From Hormoscilla sp. GUM202 (GTDB lineage Bacteria; Cyanobacteriota; Cyanobacteriia; Cyanobacteriales; Desertifilaceae), in NCBI GenBank assembly GCA_005518205.2, contig RFFC02000024.1, forward strand, positions 53,045 through 109,750: 56,706 nt of DNA, written 5' to 3'. Below are positions 1 to 8,104 of the stretch, in pieces. The stretch's first letter is position 1, and each line of letters opens with the position of its first letter. Both the position numbers and the translations under genes were made by a program. Under the pieces are notes generated by a model. It made no database searches and had not been told where the DNA came from. It saw only the letters and a program-made list of their open reading frames with translations.

Positions 1-195
1 AACATCTTTTTCTAATGCTTTCCAATCCAGTTTTCTCTGACGTCGTTCCACCTTGGTTGGCTCTAGGTTTTGACGATTTAACCATCTGTATATAGTGGCT
101 CGTCCTATCCCAAAAATTTTCGTGGCCTTCGTAATGGAGCCACCATTTTATATATAATTTATAACTTTTTGCCTTAAGTATAGACTGTACGACAT
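1..195 (-). pseudogene. IS630-type transposase, N-terminal fragment with an in-frame stop
   Basis: Read on the minus strand from an ATG at 195, the frame gives MSYSLYLRQKVINYI, a TAA at 150-148, then NGGSITKATKIFGIGRATIY and RWLNRQNLEPTK. This is the helix-turn-helix start of IS630-family transposases, which normally open with a YSLDLR-like motif and contain a GGSI..A...F.V.R.TIY.WL block. The gene runs off the window, so the catalytic DDE part is not seen. The stop sits where the family has Gln, Lys or Glu. It abuts a truncated group II intron and is probably inactive. Confidence 0.75.
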
Positions 196-261
196 TGTTA
201 TCAATCCTTAAAAAGATTCTCTTTTTATTTTAGCTTTTGTCTCTTTTTTAATTAAAATGAC

Positions 262-1197
262 AATAAAGATCATCCGTTCCAGCTTTCGCCAGGGGACTGC
301 CTTCCAGTCATACATTTTCCTTACGGCTGGCGCCGCGCTGCGCGATCGGATATGTTCCGTGACATATGCACTACTACTAACTAACTACATTTACGAAACC
401 GTGAGGGCGTCAGCTCTATCCTGCTCATTAAGTACATAGGCAAAATAATTTTGATATTTTTCTCAGCCAACAATTTTCGAGAAGTTCAATCCATGAAAGC
501 CTTATGGTATATAAATTTCAGCCATAATTTTCCTGCAAGATAGCCTAAACCACAAATATAAAAATAATTTTGCACAACTACTTACAAGCAGTCGTTTGCT
601 TCTCCACTTAATCTTTCCCAATTGTGACCTGCTAATGAGTTGCAGATTTTGCGCCTTTGGTGGCTACTCAACCTATCGACCGGTGGTTGAGAGTACACAA
701 TCGGTTTACTTCGTTCCTACAGATGATTGATTGTGACCTTAGAGAGATTCTCTACGCCGGGTTTGTTGTCAGTGCTGATTAGTCGGACCTGGACCCGCTA
801 ATGACCATTATCCTTACCCTTTTGGGCCAGTGTGTCAGCCTGGCTGCACTGGTTTTTGATTACGACGCTTATAAATCTTCGCTCTCGCTCCTCGTAGTCA
901 CTTGCTCGGCGATAACCGGTTTAGGCTACCAGTCATAGCGCCTTTCCTTCCCGCTTTACGGATTGATGCCATCGCTACCGTAGGGAAGGTGCTGTTACTC
1001 CCGCACCTGGAGAGATGGACTTTCACCATCATCATCTTGGAAGTTCTTAAGACAGTTGTTGCCTATGTACCGGTTCCTCATCGGCTGATCGCCGGTGGGT
1101 TGCGGTAAACTTCTGTAAGTTGTCAGGGCTGATGATACCCTGCTAGCGTTTCTAATTATTGACATGTGTCAAGTCATTTATGCTAAACGAATCGCAC
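262..1197 (-). mobile_element. Group II intron, 5' fragment with the start of its reverse transcriptase
   Basis: Minus-strand sequence from a GTGCG 5' end at 1197 matches, block by block, the 5' ribozyme part of the complete intron at 37616-40036: the GATTCGTTTAGC start, the region around CCGTAGGAACGAAGTAAACC-like sequence, the GTAGCCACC..AAAGGCGCAA block and the GCTGACGCCCTCACGG block. About 150 bp of unrelated AT-rich DNA (440-595) separates the last two blocks. The reverse transcriptase begins at 315 (MYDWKAVPWRKLE) and loses similarity near 262, next to the IS630 remnant. Domains V and VI are absent, so it cannot splice alone. Confidence 0.8.
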
Positions 1198-1820
1198 CCA
1201 AACGTGGAAAAACCACAGATTTCACCTGAGTGAAGTACAGTCCCAGCCTGTTAGTGCTGGCGATCGGATGTTCTTCCGTATCTCATCCGAATGCAAACCG
1301 CGATCGACTTCTCTACAGCAGAAAATGCAGCTAAGCTGTCGCGCATTTAAATTGCATGGATCCAAATGCTGAAACCCTTGCTATCAATGAATTTCCCAAT
1401 TTTGAATTTTGAAGAAAGAATTTAGCAATTGCTTAACTGGTGTCCTATATCTACCGGTTGCCATGAGTCTTCAATTCCCCAGAGGATCGAAGCGGGACAG
1501 GGAAGTTCTCCGTTCTGGGAATATATCTTCTGGGATAATCATTTTTTGTAGCGTATTATACAGTTTAGCCCAAATAAATATTATACTATAAGTTATAAAT
1601 CAGTCCAGGGGGTAGTGGCAAGTAGTGATGGAGAGTGCTATATACCGGTGGATAGACCACAATACTTGCAGATCAGCCACCCTCCGACAAGCACCGGACT
1701 CCGATGAGAAAGCCTTTGGGCTCTAGACATGGGGCAGAAAACTGGCGATCGCGGTGAGGCATGGGGACTCCCCATCATCAAATCACTACATGTCGATCGC
1801 TACCCAATTAGTCAAGTACT
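1198..1820. other. Gene-free stretch
   Basis: I see no convincing coding region, RNA gene or repeat family member here. The short open frame at 1409-1591 has no recognisable motif and an AT-rich tail. The stretch lies between an intron fragment and an IS5 remnant and is probably decayed accessory DNA. Confidence 0.4.
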
Positions 1821-2272
1821 AGGGCGTGTCATCAATTAAGCCAGACGACAGCGGCAGCGAGGTAGATAGCACCTAAGAAATTGCGAGCAGTTTTATCGTA
1901 GCGTGTCGCAATGGCCCTGTATTGCTTGAGTTTTTGGAAAAAATTTTCGATGATATGCCGCCACTTGTACATATCTTCATCATATTTTCTCTGCTCTGTG
2001 CGGTTGCTTTTTGGGGGAATGACAGCCAAGCAATCCGCCTCAAAGAGGCGGTCAAGAACACGTTCGGCCGCATCATAAGCTTTATCAGCAAGCAGCGCAC
2101 CGATCTCATGAATGTTATTTAACAGCACGTCAGCTCCTTGTAAATCGTGGGCTTGGCCAGGAGTAAGATGAAATCCTGTGGGATTGCCCAAGGCATCGCA
2201 AGTGGCATGAATCTTTGTCGATAGTCCTCCTTTGCTACGGCCTATTGCTTGGGTTTCGCACCACAATGCCAT
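1821..2272 (-). pseudogene. IS5-family transposase, C-terminal half
   Basis: The 146-codon minus frame starting at 2272 contains ETQAIGRSKGGLSTKIHATC, GNPTGFHLTPGQAHD, LLADKAYDA and the YKWRHIIENFFQKLKQYRA block with the catalytic Glu, all typical of IS5-family (IS427-like) transposases. The left end AGGGCGTGTCATCAATTAAG at 1821 resembles terminal repeats of this group. The N-terminal half (roughly 110-120 residues, including the first catalytic Asp) is missing and replaced near 2262 by an IS607-like fragment, so the element is dead. Confidence 0.85.
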
Positions 2273-2289
2273 CTTCCTTGGTTTGTGCT

Positions 2290-2395
2290 TTTACCAAAAT
2301 AGTTCCTGTCGGGGTTTGCTCAACAGGAACGGGTAACTTTCCCTCTTTAAACCAACGCCATGCCGTTTTGTAACTTACACCTTGCCGTTTCGCCC
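2290..2395 (-). pseudogene. IS607-type OrfA (MerR-like serine recombinase) N-terminal fragment
   Basis: The minus strand encodes AKRQGVSYKTAWRWFKEGKL followed by PVPVEQTPTGTILV. This is the winged-helix DNA-binding start of IS607-family serine recombinases. The resolvase catalytic domain is absent, as the sequence runs into the IS5 remnant. Its 5' end is joined to a MITE-like repeat, so the natural start codon is lost. Confidence 0.7.
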
Positions 2396-2508
2396 TCAAC
2401 TTATGCTTTATGAGTTAACCCCCCCCATTAAGCGCAGCGGCCCGACGCCAGGAGGGCTAGCAATCTCCCCAACAGCAGATCACAGTAATTTGACAACTGC
2501 TATATTAT
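2395..2508. repeat. MITE-A family, half copy
   Basis: The block with CTCAACTTATGCTTTATGAG TTAACCCCCC and the end AATTTGACAACTGCTATA matches the reverse complement of the complete element at 35641-35793 (GTTAACTCTATGAAAGCATAAG ... and its TATAGCAGTTCTCAGATTAA end). Only one end is present; the other is lost at the IS607 junction. Confidence 0.6.
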
Positions 2509-2509
2509 T

Positions 2510-2665
2510 TTATAACTCATCAGGATTAATTCCCATTTCTGGGAGTTTTTGACGCAGATGAACGCCAACGGAGCGTTCAGTTTCTACTTGTATTGTATGC
2601 GCGATCAGCCTCTGACTCTGGAGTCATAACCAAAGTGCCATCCCGTTGAAAAAACCGGAGTTTTT
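2510..2665 (-). pseudogene. Uma2-family (DUF820) nuclease, C-terminal relic
   Basis: The minus strand reads DEKLRFFQRDGTLVMTPESE ADRAYNTSRN before a stop, then in another frame ETERSVGVHLRQKLPEMGIN PDEL and a TAA at 2512-2510. The first part matches the C-terminal end of cyanobacterial Uma2 proteins (a short strand region, then a Glu-rich coiled tail ending in GINPDEL). A frameshift separates the two, and no upstream nuclease core remains. Confidence 0.65.
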
Positions 2666-2766
2666 CATCTTCAATCCCTCAATAAAGGTGAAGTTGTCAG
2701 CACTTCATAAGTCCAGCTTAGTTTCAATGTAGCAGTAGATGAATTATTAGCTTAAAAATAACCCAG

Positions 2767-2800
2767 AAACCCGGTAACTAGAGCGCGTACCGGGTTTCTT
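2767..2800 (-). terminator. Hairpin terminator downstream of the 2TM gene
   Basis: AAACCCGGTA (2767-2776) pairs with TACCGGGTTT (2789-2798) around a 12-nt loop. It lies just past the 3' end of the leftward gene at 2810 and could terminate it. The same AAACCCGGT stem recurs at 9711, so it may belong to a dispersed hairpin family. Confidence 0.55.
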
Positions 2801-2809
2801 ACTTAACCT

Positions 2810-3088
2810 TTATCCGGAAGAAGATTTGGGCGGACTGTCAACAGCTGATGTTTGGGAGTAGGAGGCGATCGCAAAGACATAGACTCCATGGCCCAACAGC
2901 AGCAGTAGCCAGGTGAGGGTAAACCACTGTACCCACAGCAGGGTTTGGGGTCGCAAAATGTGGAAGAACCACAAACTAGAATTGCTGGCGGCAAAAACCG
3001 CTACATGGAAGGCAAAATTCATCCGATCGTCCAAACGTCGGTAGTCGGGGTCGCGGCGATCGGGTTGACAAGGCCATTTCGGAGGCAT
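2810..3088 (-). CDS. 2TM domain-containing small membrane protein
   Basis: About 92 residues beginning MPPKWPCQPDRRDPDYRRLD. The conserved basic PDRRDPDYRRLDDRMNFAFH leader is followed by two hydrophobic helices (about residues 24-45 and 54-76, the second LTWLLLLLGHGVYVFAIASY) and a polar tail. This is the layout of the 2TM family, common in cyanobacteria and of unknown function. An in-frame Met five residues upstream (3103) is possible, but MPP matches the family start better. It runs away from the gene at 3186. Confidence 0.75.
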   Translation of the reverse strand: MPPKWPCQPDRRDPDYRRLDDRMNFAFHVAVFAASNSSLWFFHILRPQTLLWVQWFTLTWLLLLLGHGVYVFAIASYSQTSAVDSPPKSSSG

Positions 3089-3185
3089 AGGCAGTACAAG
3101 CAAAATCGGGAGTAGTTCTAATATACACAGGTTGTCGTTAAATAAAGTTAGAATTCAGTAAGAGCTGTTAAACTGGTTAGATTGT

Positions 3186-3716
3186 GTGAAGAACAGGCAC
3201 TACTTTCGCAAGCCCAAGCTAAAACGCCGCTCTCACCTGGCGATCGCCGTTTTGCCTGATGCCGATGCGGCTTTTACGGCCTACCGGCTGCTGCAACACC
3301 ACGGCATGTCACCTGAGTATTTAGCCCTTGTGGGCACTGAATACAACAGTCCGGAATGGGTAGGTCTGTTCAAACCGACCCAAATTGCCCTGGGTCAAGC
3401 CTACCGTCTGGCCATCTTTACTGGAATCTCTGGCTTGGTACTTACCGGTACCCTAGCGGTGGCCTATCAGCTAGGACTAATTCCCCTTGAAGATATCAAT
3501 TGGTTGCTGTTCGTTCCAGCTGTTAGTCTGTTATTAGGCTTCTGTGGAGCGGCGATCGGAGCTTTAATCGGTTTCTTCGGAGAAGGCAACACTGCCAGTT
3601 TTTATCGCCATCAGCTGCGTCAAGGTCGGTACTTGTTAATGATCGAGGGACCAGAAAAGATCGTCCGCCGGGGAAAGGAAGTTCTCAGCCAATACTCTAC
3701 TCCCAGAAGATTCTAG
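3186..3716 (+). CDS. Membrane protein with glycine-rich transmembrane pair, unknown function
   Basis: The 176-residue protein has a basic N-terminus ([20 protein letters not shown]), a soluble [20 protein letters not shown] part resembling the regulatory fold at the start of general-stress and DUF1269-like proteins, and two hydrophobic segments (about 75-95 and 107-131; the second is glycine rich, [20 protein letters not shown]). A soluble tail follows ([20 protein letters not shown]). Similar cyanobacterial proteins have this helix-pair-in-the-middle layout. Its stop overlaps the moaC stop tail to tail by 4 bases. I do not recognise a specific function. Confidence 0.7.
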   Translation: MKNRHYFRKPKLKRRSHLAIAVLPDADAAFTAYRLLQHHGMSPEYLALVGTEYNSPEWVGLFKPTQIALGQAYRLAIFTGISGLVLTGTLAVAYQLGLIPLEDINWLLFVPAVSLLLGFCGAAIGALIGFFGEGNTASFYRHQLRQGRYLLMIEGPEKIVRRGKEVLSQYSTPRRF

Positions 3717-4207
3717 ATGGCCCGATAATCTCCGGACTTGCCGCCGGTTTTGCTCAAAAGACGAATCGATTCAATCTGGATCGACTTTTCCAAGGCTTTG
3801 GCCATATCATAGAGAGTGAGGGCGGCCACCGAGACAGCGGTCAGGGCTTCCATTTCCACACCGGTTTCGGCTTTAGTTTTAACTGTAGCTCGAATCTGAT
3901 AACCAGGCAACTGGGGGTCTGGGGTGAGTTGGACCTCAATTTTCTGCAGGGGTAGGGGGTGACACAAGGGAATCAACTGTGCTGTTTGCTTTGCTGCCAT
4001 AATACCTGCTATCCTAGCAGTGGCTAAGACATCGCCCTTGGGGGCGTTACCGGATTGAATGGCGGCCAAGGTTTCTGACAACATCCGCACCTGACCGGCA
4101 GCTACCGCTTCTCGGACAGTCTGGGGCTTAGGGGAAACATCCACCATCTGGGCTTGTCCCTGCTGGTCCAAGTGGCTTAAAATTTTTTCTGAAAAATTTG
4201 TTGTCAT
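3713..4207 (-). CDS. moaC: Cyclic pyranopterin monophosphate synthase MoaC
   Basis: MoaC catalyses the second half of the first step of molybdenum cofactor synthesis, turning the MoaA product into cyclic pyranopterin monophosphate in the cytoplasm. The 164-residue frame has the family hallmarks: [18 protein letters not shown] near the start, [15 protein letters not shown] around 93-107, and the near-C-terminal [27 protein letters not shown] catalytic block. Length is normal for the family. No other mo-gene is adjacent, which is usual in cyanobacteria. It ends with TAG, which is useful evidence that UAG is a normal stop in this genome. Confidence 0.97.
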   Translation of the reverse strand: MTTNFSEKILSHLDQQGQAQMVDVSPKPQTVREAVAAGQVRMLSETLAAIQSGNAPKGDVLATARIAGIMAAKQTAQLIPLCHPLPLQKIEVQLTPDPQLPGYQIRATVKTKAETGVEMEALTAVSVAALTLYDMAKALEKSIQIESIRLLSKTGGKSGDYRAI

Positions 4208-4280
4208 TCTGAGATCCTGTGTTAGGATAGTTTATGTGGAGGTTAGGGATTACCCAAAACATCCATCCCATCTGGACAAG

Positions 4281-4353
4281 GGCTTGTAGCTCAGTGGACT
4301 AGAGCACGTGGCTACGGACCACGGTGTCGGGGGTTCGAATCCCTCCTAGCCCG
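4281..4353 (+). tRNA. tRNA-Arg (anticodon ACG)
   Basis: The sequence starts GGGCTTGTAGCTCAGTGGAC, has a GTGGCTACGGACCAC anticodon arm with ACG in the loop, and a GGGGGTTCGAATCCCTC T arm. The acceptor stem GGGCTTG pairs with CTAGCCC apart from one mismatch. The CCA end is not encoded. It decodes CGU/CGC/CGA after A-to-I editing. Confidence 0.93.
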
Positions 4354-4520
4354 TTTATGTAAACCGTTTGTAGTAAACGCTTTAGCGTTTGCCGTTCGTA
4401 GTAAACGCTTTAGCGTTTGCCGGTTGGGTTTCGTGCCTCAACCCAACCTACGGGAAAACCGGTAGTCAGGGAAACATAACAACCGGTCGTTGGGCGATCG
4501 AATTTTGATGATGGGGGCAT
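4354..4520. repeat. Short dispersed palindromic repeats
   Basis: Two direct copies of a unit containing GTAGTAAACGCTTTAGCGTTTG, each with an AAACGCTTTAGCGTTT palindrome, are followed by the GTTGGGTTTCGTGCCTCAAC CCAACC palindrome. The latter recurs near 41945 and 47925. These are typical cyanobacterial intergenic repeats with no coding potential. Confidence 0.7.
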
Positions 4521-5234
4521 TCAATCGGGTTTGATATAATTATTCACTTCTGAGTTAAATTGCCGTTGTAACTCTTCCCAGGTTTCATACTGCCTTAGTA
4601 ACTCCTCGGCATATTTTTTCAGGTCGATGAATAAATCGCTTTCAGCGTCATATTTGGCCACACCCTCACCGGTATAATAGGTAATTGGCTCCCCAGCACG
4701 ATCTCTAATGGCGATCGCTTCTGCTAATTCTTTAGCTGGGTCATGTTCTGGTAGCAGGGTGACTAATACTTCCTTCTTACCATTACGGTCGGTTAAGCAG
4801 TTACCGGGCATGCGATCAGCAACACATAAGATCGGATAATTGTGCAGGTAATCGCTGCCGATATACCTTAACTTTCCTTCTGTGTGATACCGTTGGAATC
4901 TAGCAGATACTTGCTGACAACGAGTTTGGGGGTCGTAGTCCGAAGGAACGAAATGTTCTGTTTGCCACAGGAACATCGGAATGGTTCCCCGTGAAGTCTT
5001 CGCCATTGTAGCTGGCTTACCGTTCCTCTCACCACAGATGAATTTGGTTTGTCTGAGGATTTGGCATCCAGTTTATCTGAGGGTGGGAGTCGGTGCGGGC
5101 GTCTGTTTGGGAGTCACTACGAGAGTCGCTGCGGGGGTGGGACTGCTGGTGATTGGGTCTGCTTCGGTCCTGGAACAGCTAACTAGGACCGCGATCGCGT
5201 GCAAAAAAACTAAAGCTAGGGTTCTGGTTTGCAT
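4521..5234 (-). pseudogene. COP23-domain lipoprotein, interrupted by one in-frame TAA
   Basis: From an ATG at 5234 the frame gives a lipoprotein-type signal (MQTRTLALVFLHAIAVLVSC) and a Thr/Pro-rich linker ending PAPTPTLR, then TAA at 5075-5073. It then continues in the same frame with a COP23 domain: FICGERNGKPATMAKTSRGT, a WQTEHF strand, DPQTRCQQVSARFQRY and PILCVADR. COP23 (circadian-oscillating 23-kDa-type) domains are exported cyanobacterial modules of unknown role. Removing the stop gives one ordinary COP23 lipoprotein of about 237 residues, so I read it as one gene with a nonsense mutation. A downstream start at 5006 could still yield a leaderless COP23 fragment. Confidence 0.75.
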
Positions 5235-5299
5235 AATCGCACCTCTGCTGAAAGTATATGTTAAATATTGTACTCCGTTCGTAGTGTTCCGCCATCGCG

Positions 5300-6036
5300 T
5301 TAATGCCACTCTTCCCAAAATGTCCGCACCGCTATAGCCACAAGAATAGCAATTCCCACCATTCCGGGCACTATTAAAATTCTGATCGACCAATCAACCC
5401 ACTCAGGCAGCTTCTTAGTATTATCTGCGTCATCGTTGTCTTTTTTGTCTGGAACCTTAGCTATGGGCTTTTATCGGACTTCCGGGGCGGTTCCCTTGAG
5501 CTTACTCAGCACGGAATACGAAGCCCGATCGCGAAAAACTTCTATGGAAGTGCCTCTAACTGGTCCAAATAATCTAATTGCTACGAAAATACCCACTAAT
5601 TTGCCATTCTGGTTGAGGATCGGTCCCCCACTCATGCCTGGCTGAATTTGATTCTCGGGAAACTCCAGGGCTAAAGATGTACAACTACTATCTAGTTCTG
5701 TTATATTTCCAATCAATTATTTGTCCAGTTGTAAATTGCTCCCGCGTCCCATCCGCCCAACCAAATAGGTGGGCTCTAGTTCCCTGAGTTAGCTTACTCG
5801 GACTTTCTAACTCGATCGGGCTATAGCGTAGGTCACTGGTAAACTGCAACACGGCTAAGTCTACACATTTCCCTCCGGACATTCTTTCGGCAGTGCTAAG
5901 GTTAACTGAGTAGCGTTCCCAATCATGAGTTTTTACTTCATATTTATTATCTTTAGGCAGCATACTGAAATATTCGGTTTTCCAGCGGATCATGGGAATC
6001 TGTCCCCGCGTCGTGCGAGCCAAGTAGGAGTAATCC
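5300..6036 (-). pseudogene. COP23 / trypsin-like protease, broken by truncation, frameshift and stop
   Basis: The fragment begins inside a COP23-like leader (QDYSYLARTTRGQIPMIRW) and switches to a trypsin-like serine protease core: CVDLAVLQF carries the catalytic Asp region and IQPGMSGGPILNQNGKLVGI the catalytic Ser. The His region is missing. A frameshift lies between about 5690 and 5716, and an in-frame TAA at 5473-5471 follows GTAPEVR. The frame then resumes as KPIAKVPDKKDNDDADNTKK and a C-terminal membrane helix (RILIVPGMVGIAILVAIAV) before the true TAA at 5302-5300. The 5' end is cut by a group II intron fragment near 6040. A functional product is unlikely. Confidence 0.75.
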
Positions 6037-6039
6037 TGC

Positions 6040-6165
6040 CCAGTGCTACCTATGACAAAGGCTTATCAACCAGTAGCCGGATGCATTGAAAGGTGCAAGT
6101 CCGGTTCCGAATGGGAGGGTTGTCCCGTGAGGGACAGCTCGACTCCGCCCACTCAGCACCACGGT
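6040..6165 (+). mobile_element. Group II intron 3' fragment (domains V-VI)
   Basis: AGCCGGATGCATTGAAAGGT GCAAGTCCGGTT is a textbook domain V hairpin with a GAAA-type tetraloop receptor partner, followed by a domain VI-like GGGAGGGTTGTCCCG ... CGACTCCGCCC stem. The same domain V occurs in reverse near 15645-15690. No other intron part is present. It lies antisense across the 5' end of the broken protease gene. Confidence 0.75.
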
Positions 6166-6182
6166 TTTTCAGGGGACTCTGG

Positions 6183-7718
6183 CTATTCTCTGCAATTACC
6201 CCAGAGGGTCAAGGTACAGGGCGGTAAATCCTGGTTGCTTGGTGGCCCTGGCGATCGCCTCTTCTCGATCTCCCCATTAATGCTATCTAGTTCCCGATTG
6301 TATTGCGCAACTTTATTGTGTTTTACCTTATGTGCTAGGCTATCTGCAGGAATCTGCTTCAGTTTTGCGATCGCCTGAATCAATTTAGCTCCAGCACCCT
6401 CAAGTTGTGATATATTTTTAGCAGCAGCATAGTCTGACTTAGCCTCGCTAGCGATCGCCTCAGCCTCATCCAAGAGTTGCTGTGCATTTTCCTCAAACGC
6501 CAGACGCCCATTCATGCTTCTGAACTCACTCTGGTAATTTGTTAATAAACTATGGGCCTCTGAGTATAATCTGGAACTTCCCGGAATCATCTCCAACTGG
6601 CCGATCGCCTCTTCCATGCGCTTGCGTTCCCGATACAATTCTGATATTCTTTGGGCATTCTCAAATTGAGTCCTAGCTGAGGAGGCGTGGTCTTTTGCCT
6701 TATCGATCGCAAGGCGATCTTTCTCAACCCGTTCAGGTCGATCCTGAGAGCGCAACTCTTCTATCATTGCCGGGACAAATGCTATGGCCGAGATTATCAG
6801 GCCCAGCCCGATCGTAGCAGCAATTGTATAAATCCAGACCTTCGTCTGCTTCGGGGTAAAAGGAGGGTTTGGAGATGAACTGGGCGAGCAGACAACCGTA
6901 GTCCCAAGATTATTTTGCCAGGATCTGACAGCTTGCAGAGCCTCGGTTGCGGACTGATCGCGCTGACGAAGAGCGCGACTCACCATGCGATCCAATACCT
7001 CTGCCAGATCGTCAGAGACCTGCGCTTTCTGCCGCCACATAATTTCATCCGTATCCCGGTCTCTTGGCAGCCGATCGGGCTCCAGACCGGTCAAGGCTTG
7101 GAGCCCGATCGCGCCCACAGCATAGACATCGCTGCTCAAATGGGGGAAACCTTCAATTTGTTCGGTGGGCATATAGCCCGGAGTACCGATCGTAACAGTG
7201 CGACCATTAATCCCCCCAGCCGTAACTTGCTTGACCGCCCCAAAATCAATCAACACCAACTTATTGTCTTGATGGCGGCGGATGATATTGCTCGGCTTAA
7301 TGTCCCGATGCACTACATTATGACCATGGACAAATTCTAGCACCTCTAATATTTCCGATACTAGCCCGAGCGCTTGTGCCGATGGCAGCCTGCGATCGGG
7401 CAATAATTCATCACTCAAAGGATGTCCGTCAATAAATTCTTGAACGATATAGAACTCGTCCTTTTCCTCAAAATAGGCCAGTAGCCGAGGAATTTGCGGA
7501 TGTTCTCCCAAAGTTTCTAAAGTTTCCGCCTCCGTTTTAAACAAGCGTCGGGCCGTCTGCATAATTTGAGGATCCGGGTCAGCAAGCTGTAGTTGCTTGA
7601 CCACGCATTTGGGCTGACCGGGGCGCTTAGTATCTTCTGCTAAATAGGTTTGCCCAAAGCTACCTGAACCCAGGGGGGCCGTGACTTCGTAACGTCCATC
7701 TAAAATTTGTCCGCTCAT
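6183..7718 (-). CDS. Serine/threonine protein kinase, membrane anchored, coiled-coil C-terminus
   Basis: A Hanks-type kinase of 511 residues. Visible motifs are the glycine loop GSGSFGQTYLAED (about 17-29), VVKQL with the ATP-binding Lys41, catalytic loop HRDIKPSN (137-144), IDFGAVKQ (157-164) and the activation-loop GTPGYMPTEQ (178-187). After a Pro-rich linker comes one membrane helix (about 295-318), then an Ala/Glu/Lys-rich coiled coil to about 490 and a short Pro/Cys tail. Residues 1-188 match the neighbouring kinase at 8105-9592 except E11K; the rest diverges. The 3' end lies next to the intron and broken COP23/protease genes, so its partners may have been lost. Confidence 0.93.
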   Translation of the reverse strand: MSGQILDGRYEVTAPLGSGSFGQTYLAEDTKRPGQPKCVVKQLQLADPDPQIMQTARRLFKTEAETLETLGEHPQIPRLLAYFEEKDEFYIVQEFIDGHPLSDELLPDRRLPSAQALGLVSEILEVLEFVHGHNVVHRDIKPSNIIRRHQDNKLVLIDFGAVKQVTAGGINGRTVTIGTPGYMPTEQIEGFPHLSSDVYAVGAIGLQALTGLEPDRLPRDRDTDEIMWRQKAQVSDDLAEVLDRMVSRALRQRDQSATEALQAVRSWQNNLGTTVVCSPSSSPNPPFTPKQTKVWIYTIAATIGLGLIISAIAFVPAMIEELRSQDRPERVEKDRLAIDKAKDHASSARTQFENAQRISELYRERKRMEEAIGQLEMIPGSSRLYSEAHSLLTNYQSEFRSMNGRLAFEENAQQLLDEAEAIASEAKSDYAAAKNISQLEGAGAKLIQAIAKLKQIPADSLAHKVKHNKVAQYNRELDSINGEIEKRRSPGPPSNQDLPPCTLTLWGNCRE

Positions 7719-7791
7719 GGCAGGTTTCCTTGACCAACTGTCGGGCGGGCATCGCCCACCTCATTTTAATATGAAAGAGATGGCTTCGGGG

Positions 7792-7820
7792 TTGACAGCT
7801 TATGGCAAAATCTGTATAGT
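7792..7820 (+). promoter_or_regulatory. Strong sigma70-type promoter for the intergenic RNA
   Basis: TTGACA (7792-7797) and TATAGT (7815-7820) are separated by exactly 17 bases. It points rightward into a stretch without a coding region and away from both kinase genes, which is best explained as the promoter of a small RNA. Confidence 0.6.
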
Positions 7821-7826
7821 CTAGCC

Positions 7827-8100
7827 AAGTGGGCACTTGTACTGGCCCGGAGAGCTTGTGTCCCAGACTCCGGCGCTGACCCCACAGTGGAGGCGGAAGG
7901 CAAAGTTACAACAATTGAACGGAACAGAAGAGAAGTAGAAGAGGAATATTGCAGAACGGGGGCCCCGATGCGCAATTGCGACAAGAAAGATGTCAGGGTT
8001 CGGAAAGTTCTCAGGTGTCCCTAGCAGGACCACATTGCTGACGGGGATTAAAAGTTTGAGCAGTACAGTAGGAAAAGAGTAAGCAATTGCTCACTCTTTC
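7827..8100 (+). ncRNA. Candidate structured small RNA, possibly 6S RNA
   Basis: Downstream of the promoter at 7792, the + strand has GGGCACTT near 7831 able to pair with AGGTGTCC near 8013 to close a long, mostly open structure. There is an internal CCGGAG...CTCCGG hairpin near 7849-7872. A GAGTAAGCAATTGCTCACTC hairpin followed by TTTC (8077-8100) could be its terminator. Closing stem, central open region and an RNA of about 190-270 nt fit 6S RNA, the RNA-polymerase regulator, but I cannot run a covariance search. No protein frame is convincing on either strand. The identity is inference; a transcribed RNA gene is the more secure part. Confidence 0.45.
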
Positions 8101-8104
8101 AAAA

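Noticed and set aside
257-439. 60-codon + strand frame at the left edge
   Set aside because: It lies antisense across the truncated intron reverse transcriptase start and contains no motif.
902-1108. 68-codon + strand frame
   Set aside because: It is antisense to group II intron domain I sequence, which explains the conservation with the intron at 37616.
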